A stretch of DNA of 64,000 bases from Lentibacter sp. XHP0401. Lineage in GTDB: Bacteria; Pseudomonadota; Alphaproteobacteria; Rhodobacterales; Rhodobacteraceae. The notes beneath the pieces were generated by a model, which did not search any database, was not told where the DNA came from, and saw nothing but the letters and a program-made list of their open reading frames with translations. The stretch is from the NCBI RefSeq assembly GCF_025751535.1, contig NZ_JAOWLC010000007.1, forward strand, positions 1-64,000. The letters are read 5' to 3'. A program made the position numbers and the translations under genes. Shown here one piece after another: positions 1 to 8,879 of the stretch. Every line of letters starts with the position of its first letter. The first letter of the stretch is position 1.

Positions 1-308
1 CAACAGGCCGAATACATATGAGCGACTTCCGAGAACATGCCAGAAATCATTTGCGAACAGCAGCCGGTACATACATTCGAGCCGATACCTCCCGAACGCC
101 CCGTTAACTTAACTTCTGTTAACGAAATCCCGTTTTGGCGGTGCACGCAGGGTGCACGGGTTGTGCACGCATATCACCCCCCTGGAATCAGCAAGTTTCA
201 TGCCCGTTAACCTATCAAAACGGCGCATAAACCTCTTGCAAAAACGGGTCTGATACACTCAACCCCAAATCACAAACATATTGAAATGTAACGATAAATA
301 TGGCTGAC
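1..308. other. Intergenic region at the left edge, with TTAA and GTGCAC motifs
   Basis: I see no convincing gene here. The only open frame near the edge (from 17) gives 29 residues of arginine-rich sequence with no family resemblance. The stretch holds three TTAA tetramers (104-122) and then the GTGCAC array listed separately. It lies downstream of the leftward amidohydrolase gene, so any promoter in it more likely serves a gene beyond the left edge. Confidence 0.5.
141..168. promoter_or_regulatory. Array of three GTGCAC palindromes, 11-base spacing (copy 1)
   Basis: GTGCAC begins at 141, 152 and 163, so the three palindromes sit exactly one helical turn apart on one DNA face. The flanks also match the second array at 41003: GGCG just before the first palindrome, GGGTT before the last, and a CACCCCC run about 8 bases after it. 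Phased, flank-conserved palindromes look like a multi-dimer regulator site. The protein is unknown to me. Confidence 0.55.
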
Positions 309-1172
309 CTACTCTGCCGCCAAAGGTTCTGCTTCCTTGCGGCCAATCTCGCAGATTTCTTCGGTCACCCCCTTCAGCAAGCGCCGGAACGCCTCGAAGT
401 TGCCATTAGGCCGTATCATCTGCTCGTTCATATAGATCGAGCGGTCAATCTCGATCTGGACCGCGTGCTGCCCGCGTGAAGGCCGCCCGTATGTCTGGCA
501 GATATAGGCCCCCGCAAAGGGCACATTGCGCACCACATGCAGCCCCGCCGCCGTAAACGCCGCTTCCAGACGGTCCACAATCTCGCCGCTGGCCGAGGCC
601 CCGTGACGGTCCCCGATCACAACTTCGGGGCGGCGGATCACACCCCGCGCGGTCATGTCCATCGCCTCATGCGGCATCGAGTGACAATCAACCAGAATCG
701 CCTCACCAAAATAGGCGTATGACTGGTCCAGCAGCTTGCCCAACATCTGGTGATAAGGCCGCCAATAAGTATCAATCCGACGGCTGGCCTCGCTCAAAGG
801 CAGCTTGCCACGGTAAATCGCCCGCCCGCCCGCCACCACACGCGGCACAACACCAAGCCCGGAAGCCACACGCGGGTTATGCCCCCGCACCGTGACACCC
901 TCAAACAAAGCAGGGTCAAGTTCGTCAGACGCGCGGTTAAGGTCGACATAGGCCCGTGGTGCCCCCGCCGTAAGGAAAGGCGCCCCGCACTTCGGCGCAT
1001 GGCCAAAGAGCTTGTCCACAAAGGCATCTTCCGAAGTTCGGATGGTGTGCTGGTCCAAAACCGTCTTGCGCAAGAACGTCCAGGGATAGTCCCGTCCACT
1101 GTGCGGCGAAGCAAACACAACCGAAGTTGTCCGCCGTTCAGGATGGATCAAATCATAAGCAACGCGCGGCAT
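309..1172 (-). CDS. N-formylglutamate amidohydrolase family protein
   Basis: A 287-residue cytoplasmic hydrolase of the N-formylglutamate amidohydrolase family, which in histidine degradation splits N-formyl-L-glutamate into formate and glutamate. The family signature is clear near the N-terminus (FASPHSGRDYP, then an acidic stretch SEDAFVDKL) and in the middle (DCHSMP, IGDRHG), with histidines and acids suited to a metal site. The ATG at 1172 follows a GGAG ribosome site. No other hut gene is adjacent, so the true substrate may be another N-formyl amino acid. A lone copy of this type is common in Rhodobacterales. Confidence 0.85.
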   Translation of the reverse strand: MPRVAYDLIHPERRTTSVVFASPHSGRDYPWTFLRKTVLDQHTIRTSEDAFVDKLFGHAPKCGAPFLTAGAPRAYVDLNRASDELDPALFEGVTVRGHNPRVASGLGVVPRVVAGGRAIYRGKLPLSEASRRIDTYWRPYHQMLGKLLDQSYAYFGEAILVDCHSMPHEAMDMTARGVIRRPEVVIGDRHGASASGEIVDRLEAAFTAAGLHVVRNVPFAGAYICQTYGRPSRGQHAVQIEIDRSIYMNEQMIRPNGNFEAFRRLLKGVTEEICEIGRKEAEPLAAE

Positions 1173-1324
1173 TCTGGCTCCAGTTTATTGAGGCGAGTAT
1201 AGGCCAAAAAAATCAGGCGTCAAAAGCTCTTGATCATATCCGCGACTCCTTTTATAGACACGAGGCGCTGGCGCGGGTTTCCGCGTCCCTTTTTGTTTGA
1301 AGGGACAGAAAATCAAGCCAGTTC

Positions 1325-1399
1325 GGGCGATTAGCTCAGTGGTAGAGCACTTCGTTGACATCGAAGGGGTCACAAGTTCGAACCTTGTATCGCCCACCA
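1325..1399 (+). tRNA. tRNA-Val (anticodon GAC)
   Basis: A complete cloverleaf. The acceptor arm GGGCGAT pairs with ATCGCCC, followed by discriminator A and an encoded CCA. The D arm contains AGCTCAGTGGTAGAGC. The anticodon stem CTTCG/CGAAG encloses TTGACAT with anticodon GAC, and the T loop contains GTTCGAA. Total length is 75 bases with CCA. It stands alone upstream of rpmJ. Confidence 0.97.
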
Positions 1400-1485
1400 C
1401 GCACCATTCACCGCACGGGGGAGAGCCCCCGCGCACCCGCAAACCCAAAGGCGCAGCCCAGCGCCGCGACCAAGGAGACGACCTG

Positions 1486-1611
1486 ATGAAGGTTAGAAAC
1501 TCACTCCGCTCGCTGAAGAGCCGGCACCGTGATTGCCGCATCGTGCGCCGCAAGGGCCGCGTTTATGTGATCAACAAAACACAGCCTCGCTTCAAAGCCC
1601 GTCAAGGCTAA
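1486..1611 (+). CDS. rpmJ: 50S ribosomal protein L36 (long, zinc-free form)
   Basis: A 41-residue ribosomal protein starting [11 protein letters not shown] and ending FKARQG, with the family core [12 protein letters not shown]. Only one cysteine remains (Cys17), so the usual L36 zinc ribbon of three cysteines and a histidine cannot form. This is the zinc-independent paralogue type that Rhodobacterales carry. An AAGGAG ribosome site lies eight bases before the ATG. The gene follows tRNA-Val and is closed by a strong terminator, so it is probably monocistronic or co-transcribed with the tRNA. Confidence 0.95.
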   Translation: MKVRNSLRSLKSRHRDCRIVRRKGRVYVINKTQPRFKARQG

Positions 1612-1633
1612 ACCAAGCGAAACGCAGAACTGC

Positions 1634-1672
1634 AAAAAGAGCCGCACCCCTTAAGGGCGCGGCTCTTTTCTT
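1634..1672 (+). terminator. Rho-independent terminator of rpmJ
   Basis: An eight-pair stem (AGAGCCGC at 1638-1645 with GCGGCTCT at 1659-1666) is followed by a T-rich tail. An A run precedes it. It lies 23 bases after the rpmJ stop. Confidence 0.9.
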
Positions 1673-1778
1673 TTGGAGCAGTATCTTAATCCACTGGTGT
1701 GGCTTTCCCTTACGCAAAACTCGTTTCTATCCTATCATCACAAGCGCAGAAGGTGTGGGCCTAAGGTTTGTGTATGGC

Positions 1779-2702
1779 ATGAGAAACAGCATTTACGGAG
1801 CGCTTCTAAGCGGTTTATTTAGCCTTGGTATTGCAGGCTCGGCATTGTCCTGCGCCTTTCATGGCTACACCCCAAATCCCACTCTCGTTGACCTTCTTCT
1901 CGCAACAGAACAAGCCATAATTGCAGAGCCCGACCCCGCAGACCCAAGCCAATACAAGCTGGTGGAAGTGCTCATGGGCCCGGAGGTTGCCGACATTCCT
2001 ATCCCTGTGTCAGCAGCCACCCGCAAAGCGCTGTCCGCCCGTTCCTCAGCGCGTGTCCTCTTGGCCCGTGATGGCGCATACGGGCCGTGGATGGAGCTTA
2101 CCGTTCTGGAGCACAGACTACAGTCTGTGCTTGTCCAAGTCGCCAAACGCCAAGCAGCCTTGCTCAACGGGGGTGACAAAGATCGTCTCGCGCTCTTTGC
2201 AAAACTTCTAAATGATCCAAGCCCAGATGTCCGCCGCCTCTCGTTGCAAGAACTCGATCGAGCGCCCTATAGCACGCTAAGGAACATGCGACTCCCAAAT
2301 ATCCAAAACCTGAAACGCGACCTTGAGACAAGAGATGAAGACTTGATGCCCATTCGCATCCTTCTGGCTGGGTTGTCGCAAGACCAAAGCTTTAGCCGCT
2401 ATTTATCGCAGGAATTGGAAACCGCTGTCCAAAGCGACACGCCCTACATGGGAGCCTACGCCACAGCCTTGATAGAACTCGGCGGACCAACTGCTGTTCA
2501 GACCATTCTCGAACATTACTTAAGCGACCGCGCCCAACCCCTTGAGAGACGCATCAAAATCCTTGAGGCTATGTCTATTCAGCACAAAGCCGCCCCCCCC
2601 AAGGCACGCCGCGAAATTGCGCGCGGTGTGGCCAGCGTTTTACGCCAGTCGCCAGACCTGAAGGAACCCGCCGCAAGCCTCTTCGGTTTACGTGTTCGCT
2701 GA
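1779..2702 (+). CDS. Exported protein of unknown function, HEAT-like repeats
   Basis: A 307-residue protein I cannot assign to a named family. Residues 1-25 form a signal peptide (charged MRNS, hydrophobic core, then ALSC), so it is probably periplasmic. Acylation at that cysteine is possible but the lipobox is poor. Residues 30-140 look like a small beta-rich region (LVEVLMGPEVADIPIPV). From about 150 on there are helical pairs such as LNDPSPDVRRLSLQEL and PLERRIKILEAM that resemble HEAT/armadillo repeats. The ATG at 1779 was chosen because it begins the signal peptide. The neighbours give no functional clue. Confidence 0.6.
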   Translation: MRNSIYGALLSGLFSLGIAGSALSCAFHGYTPNPTLVDLLLATEQAIIAEPDPADPSQYKLVEVLMGPEVADIPIPVSAATRKALSARSSARVLLARDGAYGPWMELTVLEHRLQSVLVQVAKRQAALLNGGDKDRLALFAKLLNDPSPDVRRLSLQELDRAPYSTLRNMRLPNIQNLKRDLETRDEDLMPIRILLAGLSQDQSFSRYLSQELETAVQSDTPYMGAYATALIELGGPTAVQTILEHYLSDRAQPLERRIKILEAMSIQHKAAPPKARREIARGVASVLRQSPDLKEPAASLFGLRVR

Positions 2703-2716
2703 ACTCGCAGACCCGT

Positions 2717-3937
2717 TCAATCGTAGCTGCGCTGATCCTCGATCACCTTGCCGTCGTTCGGCAGGCTCCCCTTGGCAACAATCTCGATTTCGCCTTTGAG
2801 CTTGAGCACCTCGGCAACTGATTTAGCATAGGCCGCAGCGTCTCCGCCCTCGGCCTCAACCATCACAGTCATCGCATCCATCTCGCCTCTGCGTTTGGCC
2901 ACAACGCGGGCCTTCACGATCTCGCCGTGCTTGGCCACAAAGGCCGCAACCTGCTCGGGGCGTACGAACATCCCCTTGATCTTGGTGGTCTGGTCCGCAC
3001 GGCCCATCCAGCCCTTGATGCGCATATTGGTGCGTCCGCAAGGGCTTTCCCCCTCCATCACAGCGCTCATGTCACCCGTGGCAAAGCGGATCAGCGGATA
3101 ATCGGGGTTGAGCGTGGTCACAACCACTTCGCCCACTTCGCCAGCCGCTACAGGGTCACCCGTTCCGGGGCGCACGATCTCGACGATCACACCCTCATCC
3201 ACGATCATGCCTTCCATGGCTGAAGTCTCGTAAGCAATCGTGCCAAGATCAGCAGTGCCATAACTTTGCAAGCACATGATACCACGGTCTTTATACTCGG
3301 CCCGAAGGCTCGGAAACAGCGCGCCGCCACCTACCGCTGCCTTGGTGAACTTAAGCTTCAGACCCATCTCTTCGGCCTTGTCGAGAATGATCTTGAGGTA
3401 ATCAGGCGTGCCCGCATAAGCCGTGCAGCCGATGTCATGTGCCGCCTGCACCTGAAGTTCGGTCTGGCCGACACCTGCTGGCAAAACAGCAGCACCCACA
3501 GCGCGAGCCCCGTTTTCAAACATCATACCCGCAGGCGTGAGGTGATAAGAAAAGCAGTTCTGCACAATATCGCCGGCACCGATACCGGCCGCAGCCAGAA
3601 AGCGCCCTGCGCGCCACCAGTCGTGGCTCACATTTCCAGGTTCATAAATAGGGCCGGGACTTTGAAAAATATGGGAGAAACCAGAAGCTGGCTGCGCTGT
3701 CAGCCCGCCAAAGGGCGGCGCTTTTTTCTGGGCCGCGCTCAGATCGGACTTACGCAAGACCGGCAGTTCAGCCAGCGCCGCAGCGCTTGTAATCTTGGCG
3801 GCATCCACTCCTGCAAGGCTTTTGCCATAGCCTTCAAGCCGCTGCGCCAGCGCGATCTGTTGAGGTAAGCGCTCCGCAACCTCGGCAGCGCGCGCCTCGG
3901 GACTCCGTGTCTCCAACTCATCAAAAAACTGGCTCAT
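2717..3937 (-). CDS. Phenylacetate-CoA ligase-like AMP-dependent ligase
   Basis: A 406-residue adenylate-forming enzyme of the PaaK branch, which activates carboxylic acids through an acyl-AMP to a CoA thioester. Features typical of this branch are QSPGPIYEP near residue 92, SYGTADLG near 223-230, the RFATGDM hinge region and a C-terminal domain with RADQTTKIKGMFV. It is the last gene of the leftward transport operon, 110 bases after livF. Because it sits with an importer and a second ligase, it probably activates the imported acid. Substrate unknown, with aryl acids favoured. Confidence 0.8.
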   Translation of the reverse strand: MSQFFDELETRSPEARAAEVAERLPQQIALAQRLEGYGKSLAGVDAAKITSAAALAELPVLRKSDLSAAQKKAPPFGGLTAQPASGFSHIFQSPGPIYEPGNVSHDWWRAGRFLAAAGIGAGDIVQNCFSYHLTPAGMMFENGARAVGAAVLPAGVGQTELQVQAAHDIGCTAYAGTPDYLKIILDKAEEMGLKLKFTKAAVGGGALFPSLRAEYKDRGIMCLQSYGTADLGTIAYETSAMEGMIVDEGVIVEIVRPGTGDPVAAGEVGEVVVTTLNPDYPLIRFATGDMSAVMEGESPCGRTNMRIKGWMGRADQTTKIKGMFVRPEQVAAFVAKHGEIVKARVVAKRRGEMDAMTVMVEAEGGDAAAYAKSVAEVLKLKGEIEIVAKGSLPNDGKVIEDQRSYD

Positions 3938-4047
3938 GGGGTTAACTTTCTCAAGGTCGTTTGCACCGCTTCAAGCGGCATGGAGGGGCGTCACGGGCCT
4001 GTCTGGCGCGTGGCTTACAATCATCGTTTACAGCGGGCCATAAGGCC

Positions 4048-4872
4048 TTAGCTCAACCAGCGCTTGCGGCGGCGATACGAGCGCACATCGCGGAAGCTCT
4101 TGCGGCCCTCATCCGACATGCCAAGGTAAAATTCCTTCACATCAGGATTTTCACGCAGCTCTTTGGCAGGCCCGTCCATAACAACGCGGCCTGATTCAAG
4201 AATATAGCCATAATGCGCATAGCGCAGCGCAACGTTGGTGTTCTGCTCGGCCAGAAGAAAGGTGTAGCCTTGGTCTTCGTTGAGCGACTTTACAATCTCG
4301 AAGATTTGCTCAACAAGCTGCGGCGCAAGGCCCATCGAAGGCTCGTCCAGCAAGATTGTTTCAGGACGGCTCAGCAATGCGCGGCCAATGGCGACCATCT
4401 GCTGCTCACCACCCGAAGTGTAGCCCGCCTGCGAGCGGCGGCGCTCTTTCAGCCGTGGGAAATAGTTGTAAACCATCTCAAGGTCCGCGGCGAGAGCACC
4501 TTTGCCGTCAGTTCGCGTGTAGGCGCCAGTGAGCAAATTTTCCTCGACTGTAAGGTGCTCAAAACAGTGCCGCCCTTCCATCACCTGAATGACGCCGCGT
4601 TTCACAAGATCGGCAGGGTCAAGATGCTGCGTAACCTCGCCACGATAGCTCACACTGCCCTTGGTCACTTCGCCGCGCTCGGAATGCAGCAGGTTCGAAA
4701 TCGCTTTCAGCGTCGTCGTCTTACCAGCCCCGTTTCCGCCCAAAAGCGCGGTAATCCCGCCTTTTGGCACGTTCAGCGAAACACCTTTGAGAACGAGGAT
4801 CACGTGATTGTAAATCACCTCGATGTTGTTCACCTCAAGAATGGCTTCGTTCGTTTCACCAGCATCCAGCAT
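4048..4872 (-). CDS. livF: ABC transporter ATP-binding protein, LivF type
   Basis: A 274-residue ATPase of a branched-chain-amino-acid-type (HAAT) importer. Walker A is GGNGAGKTT, the signature motif appears as TSGGEQQM, Walker B is ILLDEPSMGLAP, and the switch region is AEQN. The C-terminus has a basic extension (SYRRRKRW) beyond the usual LivF end. It works with LivG, LivH and LivM encoded upstream. The gene for the binding protein lies just before it, separated by a hairpin at 4907-4936. Confidence 0.9.
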   Translation of the reverse strand: MLDAGETNEAILEVNNIEVIYNHVILVLKGVSLNVPKGGITALLGGNGAGKTTTLKAISNLLHSERGEVTKGSVSYRGEVTQHLDPADLVKRGVIQVMEGRHCFEHLTVEENLLTGAYTRTDGKGALAADLEMVYNYFPRLKERRRSQAGYTSGGEQQMVAIGRALLSRPETILLDEPSMGLAPQLVEQIFEIVKSLNEDQGYTFLLAEQNTNVALRYAHYGYILESGRVVMDGPAKELRENPDVKEFYLGMSDEGRKSFRDVRSYRRRKRWLS

Positions 4873-4906
4873 GTCAGGGCTCGCTTGTTAAATTCGGTTG
4901 AAGGGT

Positions 4907-4936
4907 TGGCCGCCCGCTCATCTGAGCAGGCGGCCA
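4907..4936 (-). terminator. Intercistronic hairpin between livK and livF
   Basis: TGGCCGCC (4907-4914) pairs with GGCGGCCA (4929-4936), and an inner GCTCA/TGAGC extends the stem. No T run follows on the minus strand, so it is more likely a partial terminator or mRNA-stabilising hairpin. Such a structure would raise binding-protein expression above that of downstream genes. Confidence 0.6.
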
Positions 4937-4943
4937 GAGTTGC

Positions 4944-6227
4944 TTAGTTGCAACGCTGTTCGATGTTGCTTTCAGCAGCAAAAGCTTCTGAGTCTTCAAT
5001 GATCAGCGGCTGGATCACATCCATGTCCGACGGGCCGAATTCGGAGATCATTTTCCACTCACCAGCAGCGGCATCCCACTGTGTGATCGCGCCGAGGCCG
5101 TCACCACCGTGGTTTTCGCAAGAAACTGAGAAGCTCGGGCCGAAGTTTGGCATACCAAGCTCCGCCATACGCTCTTCAGTGATCTCAAGCGCTTCCATAC
5201 CATCACGCATCATAGATGGCGTGATTTGGGCTGTGCCATGGATTTCCTGAGCTTTCTTAGCCGCTTCAGCCGCGAGCATCGCAGCGTAAAGACCACGGTT
5301 GTAAACAACCTTGCCCACCTGATCGCCGGCACCAGCCGCGAGGCCTTTGTCGACAACGTATTTGCGAATATCATCAAACACAGGGAAGTCGTCGCCAACC
5401 GCGTGGAACGTCACGGCCTTGTAACCGTTGGCCGCTTCACCCGCTGGCATCACATCATGCTCTGCGCCCGACCACCAGATACCGATGAAGTTTTCCATCG
5501 GGAAACGGATGTTCGCAGCTTCCTGAATGGCAACCTGGTTCATAACGCCCCAGCCATACATGATCACATAGTCTGGCTTGTCACGGCGGATTTGCAGCCA
5601 CTGTGATTTCTGCTCCTGACCGGGGTGGTCAACAGGCAGAAGGCTCAGCTCGTAACCGTGCTTGGCCGAAAGCTCTTCCAGCGTCCGGATCGGCTCTTTG
5701 CCGAAAGCAGAGTTGTGATACACGAGCGCAACTTTTTTGCCCTTCATATCGCCACCGTTCTGCTCCAGCAGGTGGTTAACGATAACCGATGCGCCGTTCC
5801 AGTAATTCGCCGGATAGTTGAAGACGTGGCTAAACACTTTGCCGTTCGCCGCTGATGTGCGCCCGTAACCCATGGTATGGAGGGGAATGTCATCCGCCGT
5901 CATTTTCGGGATCAGCTGATAAGTGATACCAGTTGAAAGCGGTTGATACACCAACCCGCCGCTGTCTTTGAGGGATTCATAGCATTCAACACCCTTCTCG
6001 GTGTTATAAGCTGTTTCACACTCGGGGACTTTGGTCATAACGCCGCCAATGCCGCCGTCACGCTCGTTGAGCAGCGTGAAGTAATCCGCATAGCCGTCAG
6101 CAAACGGAATGCCACCAGCCGCATATGCGCCTGTGCGGTATGAAAGCGACGGGAACACAAGGTCCGCCATCACTGGGCCTGCCGCCATTACGGCTGCCAC
6201 GGCCATTGTCGCTAGTCTCTTCTTCAT
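4944..6227 (-). CDS. livK: ABC transporter periplasmic substrate-binding protein, LivK type
   Basis: A 427-residue type I periplasmic binding protein of the Leu/Ile/Val-binding superfamily. Residues 1-21 are a signal peptide (KKR then a hydrophobic core, cleavage likely after PVMA). The mature part has the expected two-lobe pattern, with KKVALVYHNSAFGKEP at the start of the second lobe. Three gene-proximal cysteines and a C-terminal EQRCN suggest disulfides. It captures the ligand for the LivHMGF importer. The adjacent CoA ligases suggest the ligand is an organic acid rather than an amino acid. Confidence 0.9.
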   Translation of the reverse strand: MKKRLATMAVAAVMAAGPVMADLVFPSLSYRTGAYAAGGIPFADGYADYFTLLNERDGGIGGVMTKVPECETAYNTEKGVECYESLKDSGGLVYQPLSTGITYQLIPKMTADDIPLHTMGYGRTSAANGKVFSHVFNYPANYWNGASVIVNHLLEQNGGDMKGKKVALVYHNSAFGKEPIRTLEELSAKHGYELSLLPVDHPGQEQKSQWLQIRRDKPDYVIMYGWGVMNQVAIQEAANIRFPMENFIGIWWSGAEHDVMPAGEAANGYKAVTFHAVGDDFPVFDDIRKYVVDKGLAAGAGDQVGKVVYNRGLYAAMLAAEAAKKAQEIHGTAQITPSMMRDGMEALEITEERMAELGMPNFGPSFSVSCENHGGDGLGAITQWDAAAGEWKMISEFGPSDMDVIQPLIIEDSEAFAAESNIEQRCN

Positions 6228-6301
6228 CGGGGTCTCCTCCCTTGGTTTTATCCGATGTAAGCTACGGCTTTACGCCGCAGCCCCTATTTGTTGCCGTCCC
6301 A

Positions 6302-7594
6302 TTAGTGCGGGAACGGCCACAACCGTAGTTTCTCCTTTGCCACGCGCCACAGCTGGGCAATCCCGTGTGGTTCGGCGACAAGGAAGATAATGATAAGCGC
6401 ACCAACGATCACAAGCTGCAAATGCGCCACGATATCTGTGGGCCAGCCCATACCGCCGATTGTCAGCGCATAGGCCATGAAGGCTGCGATACTTGCGAAA
6501 ATCCACCCAACGCCCGAGCCAGCGATAAGGCTGCGGGTGCGGATAACATTGATCACAAGCATCACGACCGCCGCAGCAAAGGCAAGCAGGAAGATCCAGC
6601 TCATGACGGTTGAGAAGCCTGTAATCGTATCGGTGCTGTCCGCCAGCATAAGCTTGAGCAGGACCGGCAAAAGCACAAGAAACGCAGCGCCAGCAAAGGA
6701 GCCGAAGATCGAGCCGAGGCCACCGATGATCACCATGAACAGAACAATAAACGACTTCTGGATACCAAAGGCCTCACCCACTTCAACAGCACCGAGATAG
6801 ACAGCAAAGAAAAGTGCGCCTGCGATACCAATATAAAACGAACTCACCGCAAAAGCGCTCAGCTTGGCCTTCAGCGGGTTCACCCCGATGATCTCGGCAG
6901 CAATGTCCATGTCACGGATCGCCATCCACTTACGCCCGGAAGCACCGCGCGTGAGGTTGCGCGCGATCACAGCAGTGATCGCCGCAATGACGAGGCAGAA
7001 AAGATAACTTGCCCAAGCTTCGGTGTTTGGTCCTGTGATGGCGACTCCAAAGATCTCGCGTTCGGGAGCGTTGATCTGTCCGGAGGCCGAATAGTTGTAG
7101 GCCCAGGCCCATTTGTTAAAGAGCCAGACAAGGAAAAACTGTGCCGCCAGTGTTGCCACGGCAAGGTAAAACCCTTTGATGCGCAGACTTGGCAAGCCAA
7201 AGAGCACACCGACAACCGCCGTCACCAGCCCCGCCAGAATAACCGAAAAGAAGATATTGATAGGCGGCAGCGCATATTGCACGCCGCCGATCCAGATATC
7301 GAGGCCCGTCATGAACTTGTAGCAGGCATAAGCCCCCACAGCCATAAAGCCCCCGGTGCCCAGCGAAACCTGACCGCAATAGCCCACAAGGATGTTCAGC
7401 CCGATTGCCGCAATCGAATAGATCAGAAACGGCAGGAAAATCGCGTTGACCCAATAGTCATTGATCAGCAGCGGAACCATCGCAAAGGCCACAAAGAGCA
7501 CAAAGTAATAGCGATAGCGGTCAAATTTGATCGGGAAAGTCTGCCCGTCATCCACATAGGATGTCTTGAAATCACCAGCCTCACGGTAAAACAT
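6302..7594 (-). CDS. livM: ABC transporter permease, LivM type
   Basis: A 430-residue inner-membrane permease with about ten hydrophobic segments. It has the LivM signature of a long first cytoplasmic region, then GYCGQVSLGTGGFMAVGAYA and GLPSLRIKGFYLAVATLA, and IIGGLGSIFGSFAGAA near residue 290. Its start codon overlaps by one base the stop of the 84-residue gene before it, so the two are translationally coupled. Confidence 0.92.
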   Translation of the reverse strand: MFYREAGDFKTSYVDDGQTFPIKFDRYRYYFVLFVAFAMVPLLINDYWVNAIFLPFLIYSIAAIGLNILVGYCGQVSLGTGGFMAVGAYACYKFMTGLDIWIGGVQYALPPINIFFSVILAGLVTAVVGVLFGLPSLRIKGFYLAVATLAAQFFLVWLFNKWAWAYNYSASGQINAPEREIFGVAITGPNTEAWASYLFCLVIAAITAVIARNLTRGASGRKWMAIRDMDIAAEIIGVNPLKAKLSAFAVSSFYIGIAGALFFAVYLGAVEVGEAFGIQKSFIVLFMVIIGGLGSIFGSFAGAAFLVLLPVLLKLMLADSTDTITGFSTVMSWIFLLAFAAAVVMLVINVIRTRSLIAGSGVGWIFASIAAFMAYALTIGGMGWPTDIVAHLQLVIVGALIIIFLVAEPHGIAQLWRVAKEKLRLWPFPH

Positions 7595-7848
7595 CAGACA
7601 CTCTCCCCGTTTTCTATTTCTTGATGGCTTAGGTCAGCGCGGTTAGAGCGCTTGGCATAGCCCGTTGCTTCTGCGTGTCGCACCAGTTGAAGGTAAGTCC
7701 AGATACCAATCCCCGCGCCGATGGCAGCAAATATCATGGCCATGGTCATCTGGCTTTCGTTCTCGGCATTGGCCGACAGAGCGAGATACCCGAAGGCCCA
7801 AAAACCCGACCATGCAACCACATTGATAATCGCGATAAGCTTCATCAT
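7594..7848 (-). CDS. Small membrane protein within the Liv-type operon
   Basis: An 84-residue protein with two predicted membrane segments (about residues 4-25 and 35-57) and a short polar tail (SNRADLSHQEIENGESV). I recognise no named family. It lies between the two permease genes livH (7 bases upstream) and livM (one-base overlap), which implies matched expression. A role as accessory subunit of this importer is an inference from position only. Confidence 0.7.
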   Translation of the reverse strand: MMKLIAIINVVAWSGFWAFGYLALSANAENESQMTMAMIFAAIGAGIGIWTYLQLVRHAEATGYAKRSNRADLSHQEIENGESV

Positions 7849-7854
7849 GACAGC

Positions 7855-8841
7855 CTACACCCTCTCGATAATCTTCTCGCCAAACAGCCCCTGAGGGCGG
7901 AAGACGAGGAAGATAAGGGCAAGCACATAAGCGAACCAGTTTTCAGTCGCCCCGCCCACCATTGGACCTATGGCAAATTCAAACAGCTTCTCACCGACAC
8001 CGATGATCAGCCCGCCGACAATCGCGCCGGGAATAGAGGTGAACCCGCCGAGCATCAGAACCGGCAGCGCCTTAAGCGCAATCAGTGACAGCGAGAACTG
8101 CACGCCCGATTTTGTGCCCCACATGATACCCGCCACAAGGGCAACGAAGCCTGCAAGCGACCAGACCATAACCCAGATGAAGTTGAGGTTGATACCAACA
8201 CTCAGAGCCGCCTGATGGTCATCCGCCACGGCACGCATAGCGCGGCCCTGCTTGGAATACTGACTGAAAATCACCAATCCGATCACAAGGATAGCCGCGA
8301 TAAGCGTGGCGAAAATATCGAGATTGTCGATGAAGAACCCGTAATCGAATACTTTGAATGTGCTCTCGTCAATCCAGGTATTGATCCCTTGTGGCAGGCC
8401 CACATCAAGTTTCTTGATGTCGCTTCCCCACATGATATCACCCACGCCTTCAAGGAAATAAGCAAGACCAATTGTGGCCATAAACAGGATGATCGGCTCC
8501 TGGCCCACCAGATGCTTGAAGACAAACTTCTGCACCATCCACGCCAACCCGATCATAACAAGAATGGTCACGACAATCCCCACGATCGCTGGCAAATGCC
8601 AACCGAAGTGGTGAATATCAGTGCCGAAAATCGCATTGATCAGATGGCTGAAGGGCACCTGTCCTTCCATAACGCCCACAAGTGTAAGGGCCGCAAACAG
8701 AGCCATAACGCCCTGAGCATAGTTGAAGATGCCCGAAGCTTTATAAATCAGGACAAAGCCCAAAGCCACGAGCGCGTAAAGCACCCCTGCCATCAGACCG
8801 TTGAGGAAAACCTCCATCGCATAGACGAGTTGTTCAGGCAT
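7855..8841 (-). CDS. livH: ABC transporter permease, LivH type
   Basis: A 328-residue inner-membrane permease of the HAAT family. The N-terminal region reads LNGLMAGVLYALVALGFVLIYKASG, followed by NYAQGVMALFAALT, both typical of LivH. The C-terminal half has ALPVLMLGGFTSIPGAIVGG. The start at 8841 is chosen over an in-frame ATG at 8856 because GGAGG falls eight bases upstream of it, inside the longer reading. It pairs with LivM to form the membrane channel. Confidence 0.92.
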   Translation of the reverse strand: MPEQLVYAMEVFLNGLMAGVLYALVALGFVLIYKASGIFNYAQGVMALFAALTLVGVMEGQVPFSHLINAIFGTDIHHFGWHLPAIVGIVVTILVMIGLAWMVQKFVFKHLVGQEPIILFMATIGLAYFLEGVGDIMWGSDIKKLDVGLPQGINTWIDESTFKVFDYGFFIDNLDIFATLIAAILVIGLVIFSQYSKQGRAMRAVADDHQAALSVGINLNFIWVMVWSLAGFVALVAGIMWGTKSGVQFSLSLIALKALPVLMLGGFTSIPGAIVGGLIIGVGEKLFEFAIGPMVGGATENWFAYVLALIFLVFRPQGLFGEKIIERV

Positions 8842-8879
8842 TGTTGAGGCCTCCAAATACTTGTGTCAGACGGGCTTGC

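Noticed and set aside
17-106. 29-codon open frame at the left edge
   Set aside because: Short, arginine-rich, no ribosome site I can see and no family pattern; runs into the TTAA/GTGCAC region.
104-122. CtrA site made of TTAA tetramers
   Set aside because: The closest pair is TTAA-N6-TTAA, not N7; the 40971 site has one mismatch. Not enough to claim CtrA control.
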